Made by a program: the position numbers and the translations under genes. From Terribacillus halophilus (GTDB lineage: Bacteria > Bacillota > Bacilli > Bacillales > Amphibacillaceae), in assembly GCF_900101385.1 (NCBI RefSeq), contig NZ_FMZB01000002.1, positions 186,001 through 250,000 on the forward strand: 64,000 bases of DNA, in the 5' to 3' direction. Shown in pieces: positions 7,034 to 14,705 of the stretch. Each line of letters begins with the position of its first letter. The first letter of the stretch is position 1. The notes under the pieces are model-generated. The model saw only the letters and a list, made by a program, of their open reading frames with translations, had not been told where the DNA came from and did not search any database.

Positions 7034-7942
7034 TCAGCCTCCTGATTTATTTGCAATCTCGCGAATCACTGGAAATTGGCCTTCAATTTCATATTCGACC
7101 ATAAAGGAATCTGGTCGCATTGAATTATTAGAATAGATCGGTTCAATACTAACAGAGACTTTCTTGGGTGGTACCTCTTTCAATGCATTGGCCCATTCAG
7201 TCTCCATTTCGTACCAAACTCCACCCCTCCTATTAATTTGACTATTTTGTGGTACAAGATTATCAATATCAGGAGGACCATTAAATTGTGCTCCTATTAA
7301 ATGTCCGCCATCATCATCTGGTAATCTGTCTCTTCCCCCTACATTTGCCTGAGCGTATTTATTTCTATTAGCCTTTTTCAATACAAGTTCGGGAGCATCT
7401 ACATTTACAATACGTCCAAGTTCATCGGTAGTATATTTGTAGTTATCATTGGTTACGTACTTAGTATTTGGGAGTAGTTGTTTCTTACCATTTTCACCTT
7501 TTATTATGTGCTTTCCAAAATCAATTTCTTTAACTTCGTTGACTATATTACCATTACCCGTACCCTTACCAACCACCCCAAAACTACCCGACGTCCTTAC
7601 CTCAACACCACCAGATTTAATCCTTCCTGATCCATACGTCACCGAGCCCGGGTTTCCGCTATGTTTAGACATAGTCGGCATACCATCAGTTCCGGTAGCC
7701 TTTAACAGTTGATCCAATGTACTATACTGTGCGTCTTGGGATTGCTTCAGGTATTTTGCTTCTTTATGATCCATTAAACTGATTACGTTGTCTACGGTGT
7801 TGTTACGCAGCACGGTGTCAGTTTGTTTCGTTAATTGTCCCGCTTCATTGGACATAATGGCTTGGTTCCCCATTATATCTGACAGGTTTTTTCCGGACGT
7901 TTTTGATAAGGTGGCTATATCTTTTACACTCGGTGTCGACAT
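7034..7942 (-). CDS. Orphan toxin cassette 2: shared linker plus Endonuclease_NS_2 tip
   Basis: 302 aa. Residues 1-129 are the shared linker. The tip carries a DNA/RNA non-specific nuclease domain of the NS_2 type: KYTTDELGRIVNVDAPELVL, DDDGGHLIGAQFNG with GGHLIG at 212-217, then IDNLVPQNSQINR and YEMETEWANALKE. The DGGH motif supplies the catalytic His of the beta-beta-alpha metal site. There is no N-terminal delivery domain and no ribosome site before the ATG. The upstream side breaks at 7958 into an IS110 fragment. Likely a silent tip with its own immunity gene. Confidence 0.82.
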   Translation of the reverse strand: MSTPSVKDIATLSKTSGKNLSDIMGNQAIMSNEAGQLTKQTDTVLRNNTVDNVISLMDHKEAKYLKQSQDAQYSTLDQLLKATGTDGMPTMSKHSGNPGSVTYGSGRIKSGGVEVRTSGSFGVVGKGTGNGNIVNEVKEIDFGKHIIKGENGKKQLLPNTKYVTNDNYKYTTDELGRIVNVDAPELVLKKANRNKYAQANVGGRDRLPDDDGGHLIGAQFNGPPDIDNLVPQNSQINRRGGVWYEMETEWANALKEVPPKKVSVSIEPIYSNNSMRPDSFMVEYEIEGQFPVIREIANKSGG

Positions 7943-7958
7943 GCTGCTGCCAAATGAT
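7561..7958. repeat. Shared cassette segment, copy 2
   Basis: 398 bp, collinear with 11674-12071 without indels; a few substitutions (for example codons changed to Lys and Thr in the GRIKSGGVEVRTSG part). Ends abruptly at 7958. Confidence 0.9.
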
Positions 7959-8016
7959 GCTGTTTATGCAAGTCTACACCCACATAAATATGTTTCTGCT
8001 TTTGAGCATCTTTTTT
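7959..8016 (-). mobile_element. IS110-family transposase, N-terminal scrap
   Basis: Reads KDAQKQKHIYVGVDLHKQ on the minus strand, the usual start of an IS110-type transposase with the first Asp of the DEDD (RuvC-like) centre in VGVDLHK. It is fused directly to the toxin linker at 7958. Other parts of the same kind of transposase are at 9914-10078 and 10087-10296. Confidence 0.5.
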
Positions 8017-8026
8017 AAGTACATTT

Positions 8027-8807
8027 TTAAATTATTGCTTCATGTTTGCCATTTGATTGTATTTTCCCGTATGTATATATCCACTGATAAAAACTTTCTC
8101 GGTCTAAAATACGTTTCACTTGTACTTTCGTAAATGCTTTCCCTTGCGTTGTTTTATAACCTTCCTCATTTAATGCTTCTGCTAACCTAGACAGTGACCA
8201 TTTCATATGTATCTGTCTAAGCTCAAACAATCGTTTCACTACTTCTGCATGATGACTGTTATGTATCTTTAGTTCTTTATCACCCTTTTGTTTCATATAG
8301 CCAAATGTTGCCCTTCCTCCTGCATAACCACCTTCCTTCGCCTTTTTATTTCTCCCTTTCGTTAGTTTGGGAGCAATTTCAAGCCGTTGATATTGGTCTA
8401 ATAACTCCATTAAACCATTTACCAAAAAATCATTTGGGTCTTTCTTATGGATACTGTAAAAGGGTTGTTCAATACTTTTAATGTCACAACCATATTTCTT
8501 AAGCTCTCGTTGTATCAGTACCTTCACAATATCTGACCGCCATAATCGGCTTGTATTGAGCACCACCACATAATCAATTTGGACAGACGAAAGGTGAACC
8601 AACATCTCCTGTAAGCCCACCCTGTCTATTTCTAATGCTTCTTCATTTAGTTTTGCGCCACTAATTCCTTCATCTCTAAAAAATATGTATCAAGTTCAAG
8701 TTATTCTCTTCACAATATGCTTTAATTTCATCTTCTTGATATTTCAAGCTATATCTATCTCTTGTCTGCCCTTGAGTTGAGACTCGTATATACCCAACAA
8801 CGTTCAA
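8027..8807 (-). pseudogene. Serine recombinase (resolvase plus recombinase domain), one frameshift
   Basis: The most complete copy, about 260 codons from the TTG at 8807 (GGGAGG upstream). It reads NVVGYIRVSTQGQTRDRYSL...EENNLNLIHIF, hits a stop in a T tract near 8684, and continues in the next frame: RDEGISGAKLNEEALEIDR, LNTSRLWRSD, then the recombinase domain (GGYAGGRATFGYMKQKGDK; RLAEALNEEGYKTTQGKAFT; YGKIQSNGKHEAII). One extra T separates it from an intact gene. The 197-residue downstream frame is still open, so decay is recent. The direction matches the toxin genes. Confidence 0.85.
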
Positions 8808-8820
8808 CTGTTCACCCTCC

Positions 8821-8848
8821 CGTTACATAAATTTTAATTTGTGTAACG
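8821..8848. repeat. 28-bp palindrome IR3
   Basis: Identical to IR2: CGTTACATAAATT..AATTTGTGTAACG. Lies 13 bases upstream of the TTG start of the recombinase and downstream of its -10 box. Confidence 0.8.
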
Positions 8849-8868
8849 CTTTTTAACGAATAGCGATT

Positions 8869-8898
8869 ATTATACGACCGTCTTTAGTAAAAATACAA
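8869..8898 (-). promoter_or_regulatory. SigA-type promoter of the recombinase
   Basis: Minus strand TTGTAT (8893-8898), 18-base spacer, TATAAT (8869-8874), followed by the 28-bp palindrome and then the ribosome site. Confidence 0.7.
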
Positions 8899-8964
8899 CC
8901 CAGTATTTGTCTACCCTGTTAAGAAACTAGTAACCTTCTTATGTAAGCTACCGTTTTTCACCAC

Positions 8965-9120
8965 GAGCTTTCTCAATCTCGTTAGCTTGTCAGCCATTCC
9001 TTATCATGACTACCCCTGCCATGTAAAATGTCATCTCGCCTATTTATCGTACTTGTCACTCTATCAAAGTATTAAAACCAAACTGCATAATGGTACTACC
9101 ATCATGAGCTCTCGATTCTC
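8965..9120. repeat. Intercassette repeat, copy D
   Basis: Best preserved with copy B: CTCGTTAG, CATGTAAAATGTCATCTCGCC, TTTATCGTACTT, and CATAATGGTACTACCATCATG, the last able to fold into a hairpin of about 8-9 bp. Confidence 0.75.
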
Positions 9121-9173
9121 AAACAAATCATTCTCTAATTTTCGCACTCAAATATCAGCTGGTTTAAGTAAAA

Positions 9174-9203
9174 AACCTTGAGAGGCATTTAGCCAATCAA
9201 GGT
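9174..9203. terminator. Hairpin downstream of 9273 gene
   Basis: ACCTTGA/TCAAGGT stem with A/T-rich flanks, 70 bases after the stop of the minus-strand gene at 9273. Confidence 0.6.
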
Positions 9204-9272
9204 CCTTATATTGTGCTATATCTCTTAAATACCTATATCTAATAAAAAATTTATAAAATCATAAGCAGGCAA

Positions 9273-9524
9273 TTAAAATTCAATAGTTGTTCGATCAACA
9301 AAATTTTGATTTTCATTAATAATCATTCTTGAAAGTCGTCTTCCTGCTCTCTTAAAGAAGAATTCATCAGCGAACTCTTGTGACTCAATTTGCGATAGTT
9401 GGTTGATAACTCCATTTATTTTATCATATTCAATTCGTCCCATTAAATCTTCATTCGGTCCATATTGATAAACCACCCTCTCTTCATCCTCAAATTTCTT
9501 CAACATTAAAACAAAAACTGCCAT
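9273..9524 (-). CDS. Small immunity-like protein paired with 9561 toxin fragment
   Basis: 83 aa, ATG with GAGGAG upstream. Acidic/mixed chain: MAVFVLMLKKFEDEERVVYQ, GPNEDLMGRIEYDKINGVIN, ending NFVDRTTIEF. No family recognised. Its position, 36 bases downstream of a toxin-tip fragment and before a terminator hairpin, matches the other toxin-immunity pairs of this locus. A role as antitoxin is inferred from context alone. Confidence 0.6.
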   Translation of the reverse strand: MAVFVLMLKKFEDEERVVYQYGPNEDLMGRIEYDKINGVINQLSQIESQEFADEFFFKRAGRRLSRMIINENQNFVDRTTIEF

Positions 9525-9560
9525 GAATCTTCACTCCTCATAGTTTTTCTCCCAATTCCA

Positions 9561-9914
9561 TTATCTTCCAGATTCTATTGTTTTGTCATGAGCTGTTCTA
9601 TAATTGGTCTGGAATATACCCTCAAATTTTGACTCAAAAATTTCGTGATGTAATAATTGTATATCAGAATCTACTTGTTTCCCATCTATCAATCCTTGCC
9701 ATGCTTGAGCTAGTTCGTAGTCCGGATCAAATCTCCCAACTCCATGTTCCTTTATATGAGAGTTATTAAAAACATGATCTTTAATCCTTTGTATTCTAGC
9801 AACAGAAAAGCCTGTATTTTTAGCAATTGCATTCACATCTTCTGTTCCTAGATTTCTAAATTTTTCATACATTAGATAAGGTGACAGTTGAATTACACCG
9901 CCACCTTTATCCAT
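9561..9914 (-). CDS. Orphan toxin C-terminal domain, N-terminally truncated
   Basis: 117 aa: YEKFRNLGTEDVNAIAKNTG, SVARIQRIKDHVFNN, GVGRFDPDYELAQAWQGLI, DIQLLHHEIFESKFEG, TAHDKTIESG. The spaced His/Glu/Asp set (KDHVF, RFDPD, LLHHEIFE, AHDK) recurs in C-terminal tips of T7SS and phage-like proteins, but I cannot name the family or activity. There is no shared linker: the open frame begins where an IS110 fragment ends (TAATG overlap at 9914), so the N-terminal side was removed by that insertion or rearrangement. The gene behind it is a candidate immunity gene. Confidence 0.6.
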   Translation of the reverse strand: MDKGGGVIQLSPYLMYEKFRNLGTEDVNAIAKNTGFSVARIQRIKDHVFNNSHIKEHGVGRFDPDYELAQAWQGLIDGKQVDSDIQLLHHEIFESKFEGIFQTNYRTAHDKTIESGR

Positions 9915-10078
9915 TAACTAGCCTTCGTTTCTACTTGTTTAGGCATGACATATGCTGTCTTATTCTTCATCATGCCATAGATGATTTTCACTAGCCTTCT
10001 CATTATAGATATGAGGGCTTGTTTATTCGTTTTCCCCCTCTGATTGCTTCTCCTGATAATACTTGTAAAAAAAGAGTG
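9914..10078 (-). mobile_element. IS110-family transposase, C-terminal fragment
   Basis: Minus strand reads IRRSNQRGKTNKQALISIMR, then RLVKIIYGMMKNKTAYVMP, the conserved C-terminal helix-hairpin end of IS110 transposases, closing with a stop at 9914. The remainder of the gene lies inverted next to it (10087-10296). Confidence 0.75.
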
Positions 10079-10086
10079 ATAGTTGG

Positions 10087-10296
10087 GATGCCGAGTGTAT
10101 TACAGAAATTCTAGCAAGAAGAATTACACAACTTCCTGATGCAGCCCCATCGGATATTTATTGGACAATCTCTACATTATTTGGTCGTAGAGATACCCTA
10201 GTGAAACAATTGAGTTCGCTAAAAAATCAATTACATTTACAGCATTCCCACCACTATCCAAGCTATCGTCATTTCTTTTCACAAGTAGAGGGCAAA
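10087..10296 (+). mobile_element. IS110-family transposase, internal fragment in inverted orientation
   Basis: Plus strand reads DAECITEILARRITQLPDAA, then PSDIYWTISTLFGRRDTLVK and QLSSLKNQLHLQHSHHYPSY, the region between the DEDD and transposase_20 domains of IS110 elements. It is opposite in direction to the C-terminal fragment beside it, so an inversion or two insertions shaped this spot. Nothing here can be active. Confidence 0.75.
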
Positions 10297-10328
10297 AACC
10301 TTGAAAGGCACTTTGCCCATCAAGGTTT
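10296..10328. terminator. Hairpin downstream of DUF4274 remnant
   Basis: AAACCTTGA/TCAAGGTTT stem, 14 bases after the stop of the minus-strand gene ending at 10342. Confidence 0.65.
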
Positions 10329-10341
10329 CAAATAAATTACA

Positions 10342-10798
10342 TTATATCTTAGGTATATCAATCTCTTTGCCTGGAGACTTACTAATTTGAACGTCAGGAA
10401 GGTCTGGATTATTCTTTTTCATCTTATACTTTTGAATTTTTGTTAATTCAGGGTCAAAAGAAATGTCTTGTGATTTAAAGTCTAGGCTTAGTAGTTTATT
10501 ATAATTCTTCCTCAAAAAAACTTTCCATTCCTCTAACGAAGAACTTGAAATTTCTTCTGAACTCTCTAACAAACGATAGCCATCTGCATAATGAAACATT
10601 AGCAAACCAGTCCCTAAATCACAAGTCTCATTATCTAAGATAACTGTTGGTACTTCAAACCCACTATTCCAATTATAATTGGCAGCAAAGTAATGGAGTA
10701 TTAGTGGATTATCTACTTTTTTTAAACTGGCTGATTAAAATATTTTTATCTGTATTATAAAGCAACCCCACTAGATAAGTAATTTCTGAGTTAACCAT
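10342..10798 (-). pseudogene. DUF4274-type immunity-like protein, frameshifted
   Basis: The first part reads MVNSEITYLVGLLYNTDKNI to a stop in an A7 tract near 10720. The second frame continues DNPLILHYFAANYNWNSGFE, then VPTVILDNETCDLGTGLLMF and an acidic tail to 10342. The LHYFA-NYNW-GFEVP-V-DN--CDLGT pattern is that of DUF4274 domains, which occur singly behind polymorphic toxins and are likely immunity proteins. One base of the A tract separates the halves. The open 87-residue frame starting at 10605 is only the C-terminal part. Confidence 0.7.
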
Positions 10799-10834
10799 CA
10801 ACTAAATCAATTCTCCATACCTTTAAGATTTCTC

Positions 10835-11209
10835 TTACTCATAATTTGTAGCAGCAATAAAATCAAAAGTACCTGTTGAACTAATTTCATTTTTATATTC
10901 AAAATTATATATTAAAATTACTGCATTATATGATTTCTTTAGGTTTATACTTTTCTGGATTTTTGGGATGACAATTTCTTCATACGAACACCCATCTAAT
11001 AATGTTGAAATATCACTACTACTATTCTTATAGACCGCTTTTTCTATAGTATCTTCATCTGTTTCATCCATATCAATATTAAAATCGATAAAGAATTGGG
11101 ATGGGACAGACTCGCCATCCTCATCATACGTTAAATCAACATACTCTCCTATTGAGTCCTCATCGTTAATATTCCCTAACCAAATTGAAACCCATCCTTG
11201 TTTTTCCAT
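10835..11209 (-). CDS. Imm22-type immunity protein
   Basis: 124 aa, strongly acidic, no signal peptide. The start MEKQGWVSIWLGNINDEDS, then EYVDLTYDEDGESVPSQFFI and SYEEIVIPKIQKS match the Imm22 family of immunity proteins found downstream of polymorphic nuclease toxins. ATG with AGGAGG; only 12 bases separate it from the stop of the full-length toxin at 11222, so the two are co-translated. It is probably the cognate inhibitor of that toxin's C-terminal nuclease-like tip. Confidence 0.85.
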   Translation of the reverse strand: MEKQGWVSIWLGNINDEDSIGEYVDLTYDEDGESVPSQFFIDFNIDMDETDEDTIEKAVYKNSSSDISTLLDGCSYEEIVIPKIQKSINLKKSYNAVILIYNFEYKNEISSTGTFDFIAATNYE

Positions 11210-11221
11210 TATAGTATCCTC

Positions 11222-12925
11222 CTATTTTAATCTTAGACCTTGTGGTAAAGACGATACTCCACCCTCTAATCTATAATTAGCCCAATTATTAAGTCGTCTA
11301 ACAAATGTATTATAGTCGCTAGAAGTATCTATTATTGCTAACAATTCATTATGTGCTTTAGTTGAGCCTAACCCTCCATGAACACCGTTTGGATTGACAA
11401 ATTTGACATCGGATATAGCTGTTCTTAAATCTTTAATCTCTTCAGCACCAATATTCCAATACTTAAATTGAGGAGCCCTTGAAACTAAGTGCCACTCATG
11501 TAAGCCTCCAGGTTCTCTAAGTTGACGTTCAATTTTCTTTCTAATCTTTTTATCTTTCCAAAGTTCGTCTAGTTCACTACTTGTAAGGGAATTGAAGAAT
11601 TTATTAAAATTCCCACTCTTTGCAGTTGGTATATCATCAACAGTTAATTTTGTTATATCTTTAGCATTATCTATACCCTTACCAACCACCCCAAAACTAC
11701 CCGGCGCCCTTACCTCAACACCACCAGATTCAATCCTTCCTGATCCATACGTCACCGAGCCCGGGTTTCCGCTATGTTTAGACATAGTCGGCATACCATC
11801 AGTTCCGGTAGCCCTTAACGGTTGATCCAATGTACTGTACTGTGCGTCTTGGGATTGCTTCAGGTATTTAGCTTCTTTATGATCCATTAAACTGATTACG
11901 TTGTCTACGGTGTTGTTACGCAGCACGGTGTCAGTTTGTTTCGTTAATTGTCCCGCTTCATTGGACATAATGGCTTGGTTCCCCATTATATCTGACAGGT
12001 TTTTTCCGGACGTTTTTGATAAGGTGGCTATATCTTTTACACTCGGTGTCGACATGCTGCTGCCAAATGATCGGACAGCACTTGCACCTGTCCGCATAGG
12101 GATGGCACCTAATGCAGATAAACCTCCCCGCATCCATCTTTCTGGTCCGTCCAATTCCCTTTGTGTCAGCCAGTCTTTCCCTGTCACAGCACTGGTGGCT
12201 TCGAGAGTTCCCATTCCTATCCCAGTTACTAACGCTACTCCTGAGGGCGGAAAGATTAAAGTTGCAACGCCTGCCGTACCGGCAATACCTAGATTTACCC
12301 AGAATTCAGTGGACATCTGCCCATCTTCAATGGATTTATACTGAAAAGCACCGCTATTCGTCTTTCCATCTCTATAATCATTATACGAGATATCAGTGCC
12401 TGATTGCTCTTTCCATGTGACATATTCCTGCATCATTTTTTTCATATAGTGCGTATCGCTATTGAAAAGATCATTGATGTTTACTTCTTTCTTATCCAGC
12501 TCGAATGTGTGTGTACCTGTTTCATCTTTATACTCTCTTGAATCCTTTGCGCCAATCCGATTTGTCGTCGTGTAGTTGGAAATGGTGGCATCACGCATCG
12601 TCATGACGAATTCATCCATATCTTCATAGAAAGGCTGATCCATCTTCTCTTCTATTAGATCGCCGACTTTCTTACCATATTCCTGAAGGACAGCATAATC
12701 TTCATTCAATGCTCTATACTTACTCTTATTATTTGTATGAGAAAAAGAGATGACGCCGTCAGAATCATATTTTGCTATTTTATCCTGCGCCTTTTCCATA
12801 TTTTCGCTGATATCCTCCAGGGAAGAGAAGATGCCATGTCCACTTTGCAGCATACCGGATTGCGTCAGCTCTTTTATACTGCTTTCTACCTTCTTCCATT
12901 GGTCCGCGTGATATTTCACATCCAT
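11222..12925 (-). CDS. Full-length T7SS-type polymorphic toxin
   Basis: 567 aa and the only toxin of this locus with a delivery end. Residues 1-210 are helical, WXG/LXG-like but not a canonical LXG domain. A hydrophobic stretch at 210-245 and GKDWLTQRELDGPERWMRGG near 248-267 look like a pre-toxin TG (PT-TG) domain. The shared linker spans about 278-421. The tip (430-567) has GGLHEWHLVSRAPQF and NPNGVHGGLGSTKAHNELLA, a His-rich HNH-like nuclease pattern that I cannot name with certainty. It follows the small helical genes at 12929-14593 and precedes Imm22. The tip can in principle be exchanged through the shared segment. Confidence 0.82.
   Translation of the reverse strand: MDVKYHADQWKKVESSIKELTQSGMLQSGHGIFSSLEDISENMEKAQDKIAKYDSDGVISFSHTNNKSKYRALNEDYAVLQEYGKKVGDLIEEKMDQPFYEDMDEFVMTMRDATISNYTTTNRIGAKDSREYKDETGTHTFELDKKEVNINDLFNSDTHYMKKMMQEYVTWKEQSGTDISYNDYRDGKTNSGAFQYKSIEDGQMSTEFWVNLGIAGTAGVATLIFPPSGVALVTGIGMGTLEATSAVTGKDWLTQRELDGPERWMRGGLSALGAIPMRTGASAVRSFGSSMSTPSVKDIATLSKTSGKNLSDIMGNQAIMSNEAGQLTKQTDTVLRNNTVDNVISLMDHKEAKYLKQSQDAQYSTLDQPLRATGTDGMPTMSKHSGNPGSVTYGSGRIESGGVEVRAPGSFGVVGKGIDNAKDITKLTVDDIPTAKSGNFNKFFNSLTSSELDELWKDKKIRKKIERQLREPGGLHEWHLVSRAPQFKYWNIGAEEIKDLRTAISDVKFVNPNGVHGGLGSTKAHNELLAIIDTSSDYNTFVRRLNNWANYRLEGGVSSLPQGLRLK
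11661..12095. repeat. Shared cassette segment, copy 3 (in full-length toxin)
   Basis: Reference copy within the complete toxin gene; collinear with 4589-5023 over 435 bp (constant offset 7072) and with 7561-7958 over 398 bp (offset 4113). Confidence 0.9.
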
Positions 12926-12928
12926 TGC

Positions 12929-13234
12929 TTACACCTCCAAAGCTGCCATGATGCGCACTGCCGCAAATGTATCTGTCTGCATCATTTGATAGAGTGTATC
13001 GTTCACCAGGGTAGAGATGCGAGAGTAGTGTTCCATGAGCTCCAGAAACTTCTCATTTGCTTCTGGATATGCTGCAATGGCATCGATTGCTTTTCCTTCT
13101 TTATAAAACTCCAAGCCCATGATTTCCTGGATGGCAGGTATCGCATTTGTTTGCAGCTCTGTCGCAATGGAGAGCAGACGGTTATATACATCGGTCATTT
13201 GTTCCGGATTGATCGTAATGGTTGAACCAGCCAT
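12929..13234 (-). CDS. Small helical T7SS-associated protein
   Basis: 101 aa, all-helical with no signal peptide. Sequence such as NPEQMTDVYNRLLSIATELQ and KFLELMEHYSRISTLVNDTL has the heptad spacing of WXG100-like hairpins, without a clear W-X-G. It starts 1 base after the DUF5081 gene ends and stops 3 bases before the toxin start, so it is in the toxin operon. Likely a targeting partner that binds the toxin N-terminus, as shown for LXG-associated helical proteins in other T7SSb loci. The exact family is not recognised. Confidence 0.78.
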   Translation of the reverse strand: MAGSTITINPEQMTDVYNRLLSIATELQTNAIPAIQEIMGLEFYKEGKAIDAIAAYPEANEKFLELMEHYSRISTLVNDTLYQMMQTDTFAAVRIMAALEV

Positions 13235-13930
13235 TTAAGCACCCTCCTTTTTTCGGTAAGGAAAATCCAAGGCATCGAAGATTATTTTCATGAAGTAATG
13301 CTGGCTGGTGTGATAGAACTTTTTGCGGAGACAATCAATCATAATCAATTTATCCCCTTCTATCAGCACAATCCAGCTTTGCAGAAAGTCTGGGTTACTC
13401 AATGAGCGCGGCTCTTTGGTTTTATGGCAGATATCCAAGCTAAGGAAGTCGTCTCGGACTCCGATTCTCTGGATATATTCTTTTTCATCTCCATCGAGTT
13501 CCTTCATCAAGAACTCTTTCTCCTCAGGCAGCGCTTCCCTGCTCATCACAGGCATTCGTTCAACTAGCAGCTGAAGGACTAGGGGCTTTTCGATCAGATA
13601 TAGCTGATAGCTGGTTTCTTTCTCCACTTCAACCAGCATGACGAGATTATCGGCATCTTGTTCTCCGAAAGCGAACATGAAATGATTACACTGCACATAT
13701 TTTTTACTGAGCACATACTGACGGATCACTTCCACTACAAACCCGCCTTCATCTGTGAAGGCTCCTTCATCCGTCAAATAGCCTCTCGCAATCAAGCGTT
13801 CGTGTGCTTGTCTGAAAGGTTCTTCGCCTTGCAGCTGATACAGCTTCTTATCAGGTAACCCATAAAGTATATTGGCCCCGAATGAAGATGCAAGCAGGTA
13901 TAGCTCCGCTGCTTGGAAACTGTCATTCAT
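13235..13930 (-). CDS. DUF5081-type T7SS accessory protein
   Basis: 231 aa, soluble and acidic, with an EspG-like mixed alpha/beta feel: AAELYLLASSFGANILYGLP at the start, then EVIRQYVLSKKYVQCNHFMF and a basic KKFYHTSQHYFMKIIFDALD near the end. I associate this with DUF5081 proteins found in Listeria/Bacillus T7SS effector clusters (from memory, not searched). Its start overlaps the preceding WXG100 gene by 4 bases (ATGA). Role unknown; possibly a chaperone for the WXG proteins or the toxin. Confidence 0.75.
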   Translation of the reverse strand: MNDSFQAAELYLLASSFGANILYGLPDKKLYQLQGEEPFRQAHERLIARGYLTDEGAFTDEGGFVVEVIRQYVLSKKYVQCNHFMFAFGEQDADNLVMLVEVEKETSYQLYLIEKPLVLQLLVERMPVMSREALPEEKEFLMKELDGDEKEYIQRIGVRDDFLSLDICHKTKEPRSLSNPDFLQSWIVLIEGDKLIMIDCLRKKFYHTSQHYFMKIIFDALDFPYRKKEGA

Positions 13931-14229
13931 ACATGACGTACCTCCTTTACAAGAGAGCTGTTCAGGAAGTCGTATTTATAATCACGCAGATTCTCCAAAG
14001 CTTTTTGCTGCAAATCTGCTGCTTCCTTCAAGTCAGCGTGATACTGCTTAATCAACTCCAGGTACGTTAGAAAACTATCATGGGACTTCCCTTCCCATCC
14101 ATCAACATCAGCTGCTTTAAGCAAAGCCTCACATTGTTCGTAAGACTTTTCCAAAGAGGCTGCCAGCTTTTTTGCCGCCTTCTGTGCTTGCTGCAGTTCA
14201 CTGGATTTTATTTGCACGTCTTCTGCCAT
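13927..14229 (-). CDS. WXG100-family protein
   Basis: 100 aa helical hairpin with the turn DVDGWEGKSHDSFLTYLE, where W-E-G is the WXG motif, flanked by charged amphipathic helices (QQAQKAAKKLAASLEKSYEQ; ADLKEAADLQQKALENLRDY). Members form dimers that are exported or serve as co-secretion partners of T7SS substrates. GGAGGG ribosome site. Second gene of the toxin operon, after the gene at 14246. Confidence 0.85.
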   Translation of the reverse strand: MAEDVQIKSSELQQAQKAAKKLAASLEKSYEQCEALLKAADVDGWEGKSHDSFLTYLELIKQYHADLKEAADLQQKALENLRDYKYDFLNSSLVKEVRHV

Positions 14230-14245
14230 CGTAATCCCTCCTCAC

Positions 14246-14593
14246 TCAATCTTTTTCTTCCTTCGCTTCCGCAATAGCTTTGTTCTTATAATGAATGTAG
14301 CGGTTGTACGCCTCATTGCTGGCCCTGACCAGCTTCACCCGATGTTCCTTCTCCTTGTCCAGATAATCATTCAGTTTCTTATCCAGTCTTTCTTGAGCCG
14401 GGATAAAATCAGTACATGGAATAGCATCCTCAGCCATACATGGGATACCGCTTTTATAAGCCGAATAAGCCGACTCTGCTTCGCTGATCAGCTTGTCATG
14501 CTCGGACTTTATAGTTTCTATTTCACGGTACAGCTTCAAGTACTCATCCCGCTTTTTCTCTGTTTCCGTATCCAGCCAGCCAAACAGATTCAT
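14246..14593 (-). CDS. DUF5082/YwqH-like coiled-coil protein
   Basis: 115 aa from the ATG at 14593, chosen because GAAGGGA lies eight bases upstream; the earlier ATG at 14614 has no ribosome site. The chain is charged and coiled-coil throughout (KKRDEYLKLYREIETIKSEH; RLDKKLNDYLDKEKEHRVKL). In type VII effector operons this slot is usually filled by YwqH-type proteins. First gene of the toxin operon, downstream of the duplicated promoter at 14706-14805. Confidence 0.72.
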   Translation of the reverse strand: MNLFGWLDTETEKKRDEYLKLYREIETIKSEHDKLISEAESAYSAYKSGIPCMAEDAIPCTDFIPAQERLDKKLNDYLDKEKEHRVKLVRASNEAYNRYIHYKNKAIAEAKEEKD

Positions 14594-14705
14594 CCTATCA
14601 TTCCCTTCATACAACGTAAGCAGTGTCTCTGTATGACGTAATACCAGTGCTTAAGTACTCACTGGCACTGCGTTATCTTTCATTCAATTCTTCCGTTTCC
14701 AAAGA

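Noticed and set aside
5161-9120. Possible CRISPR array from the repeated intercassette blocks
   Set aside because: Four diverged copies of about 150 bp separated by whole genes, with no short regular repeat-spacer pattern and no cas genes.
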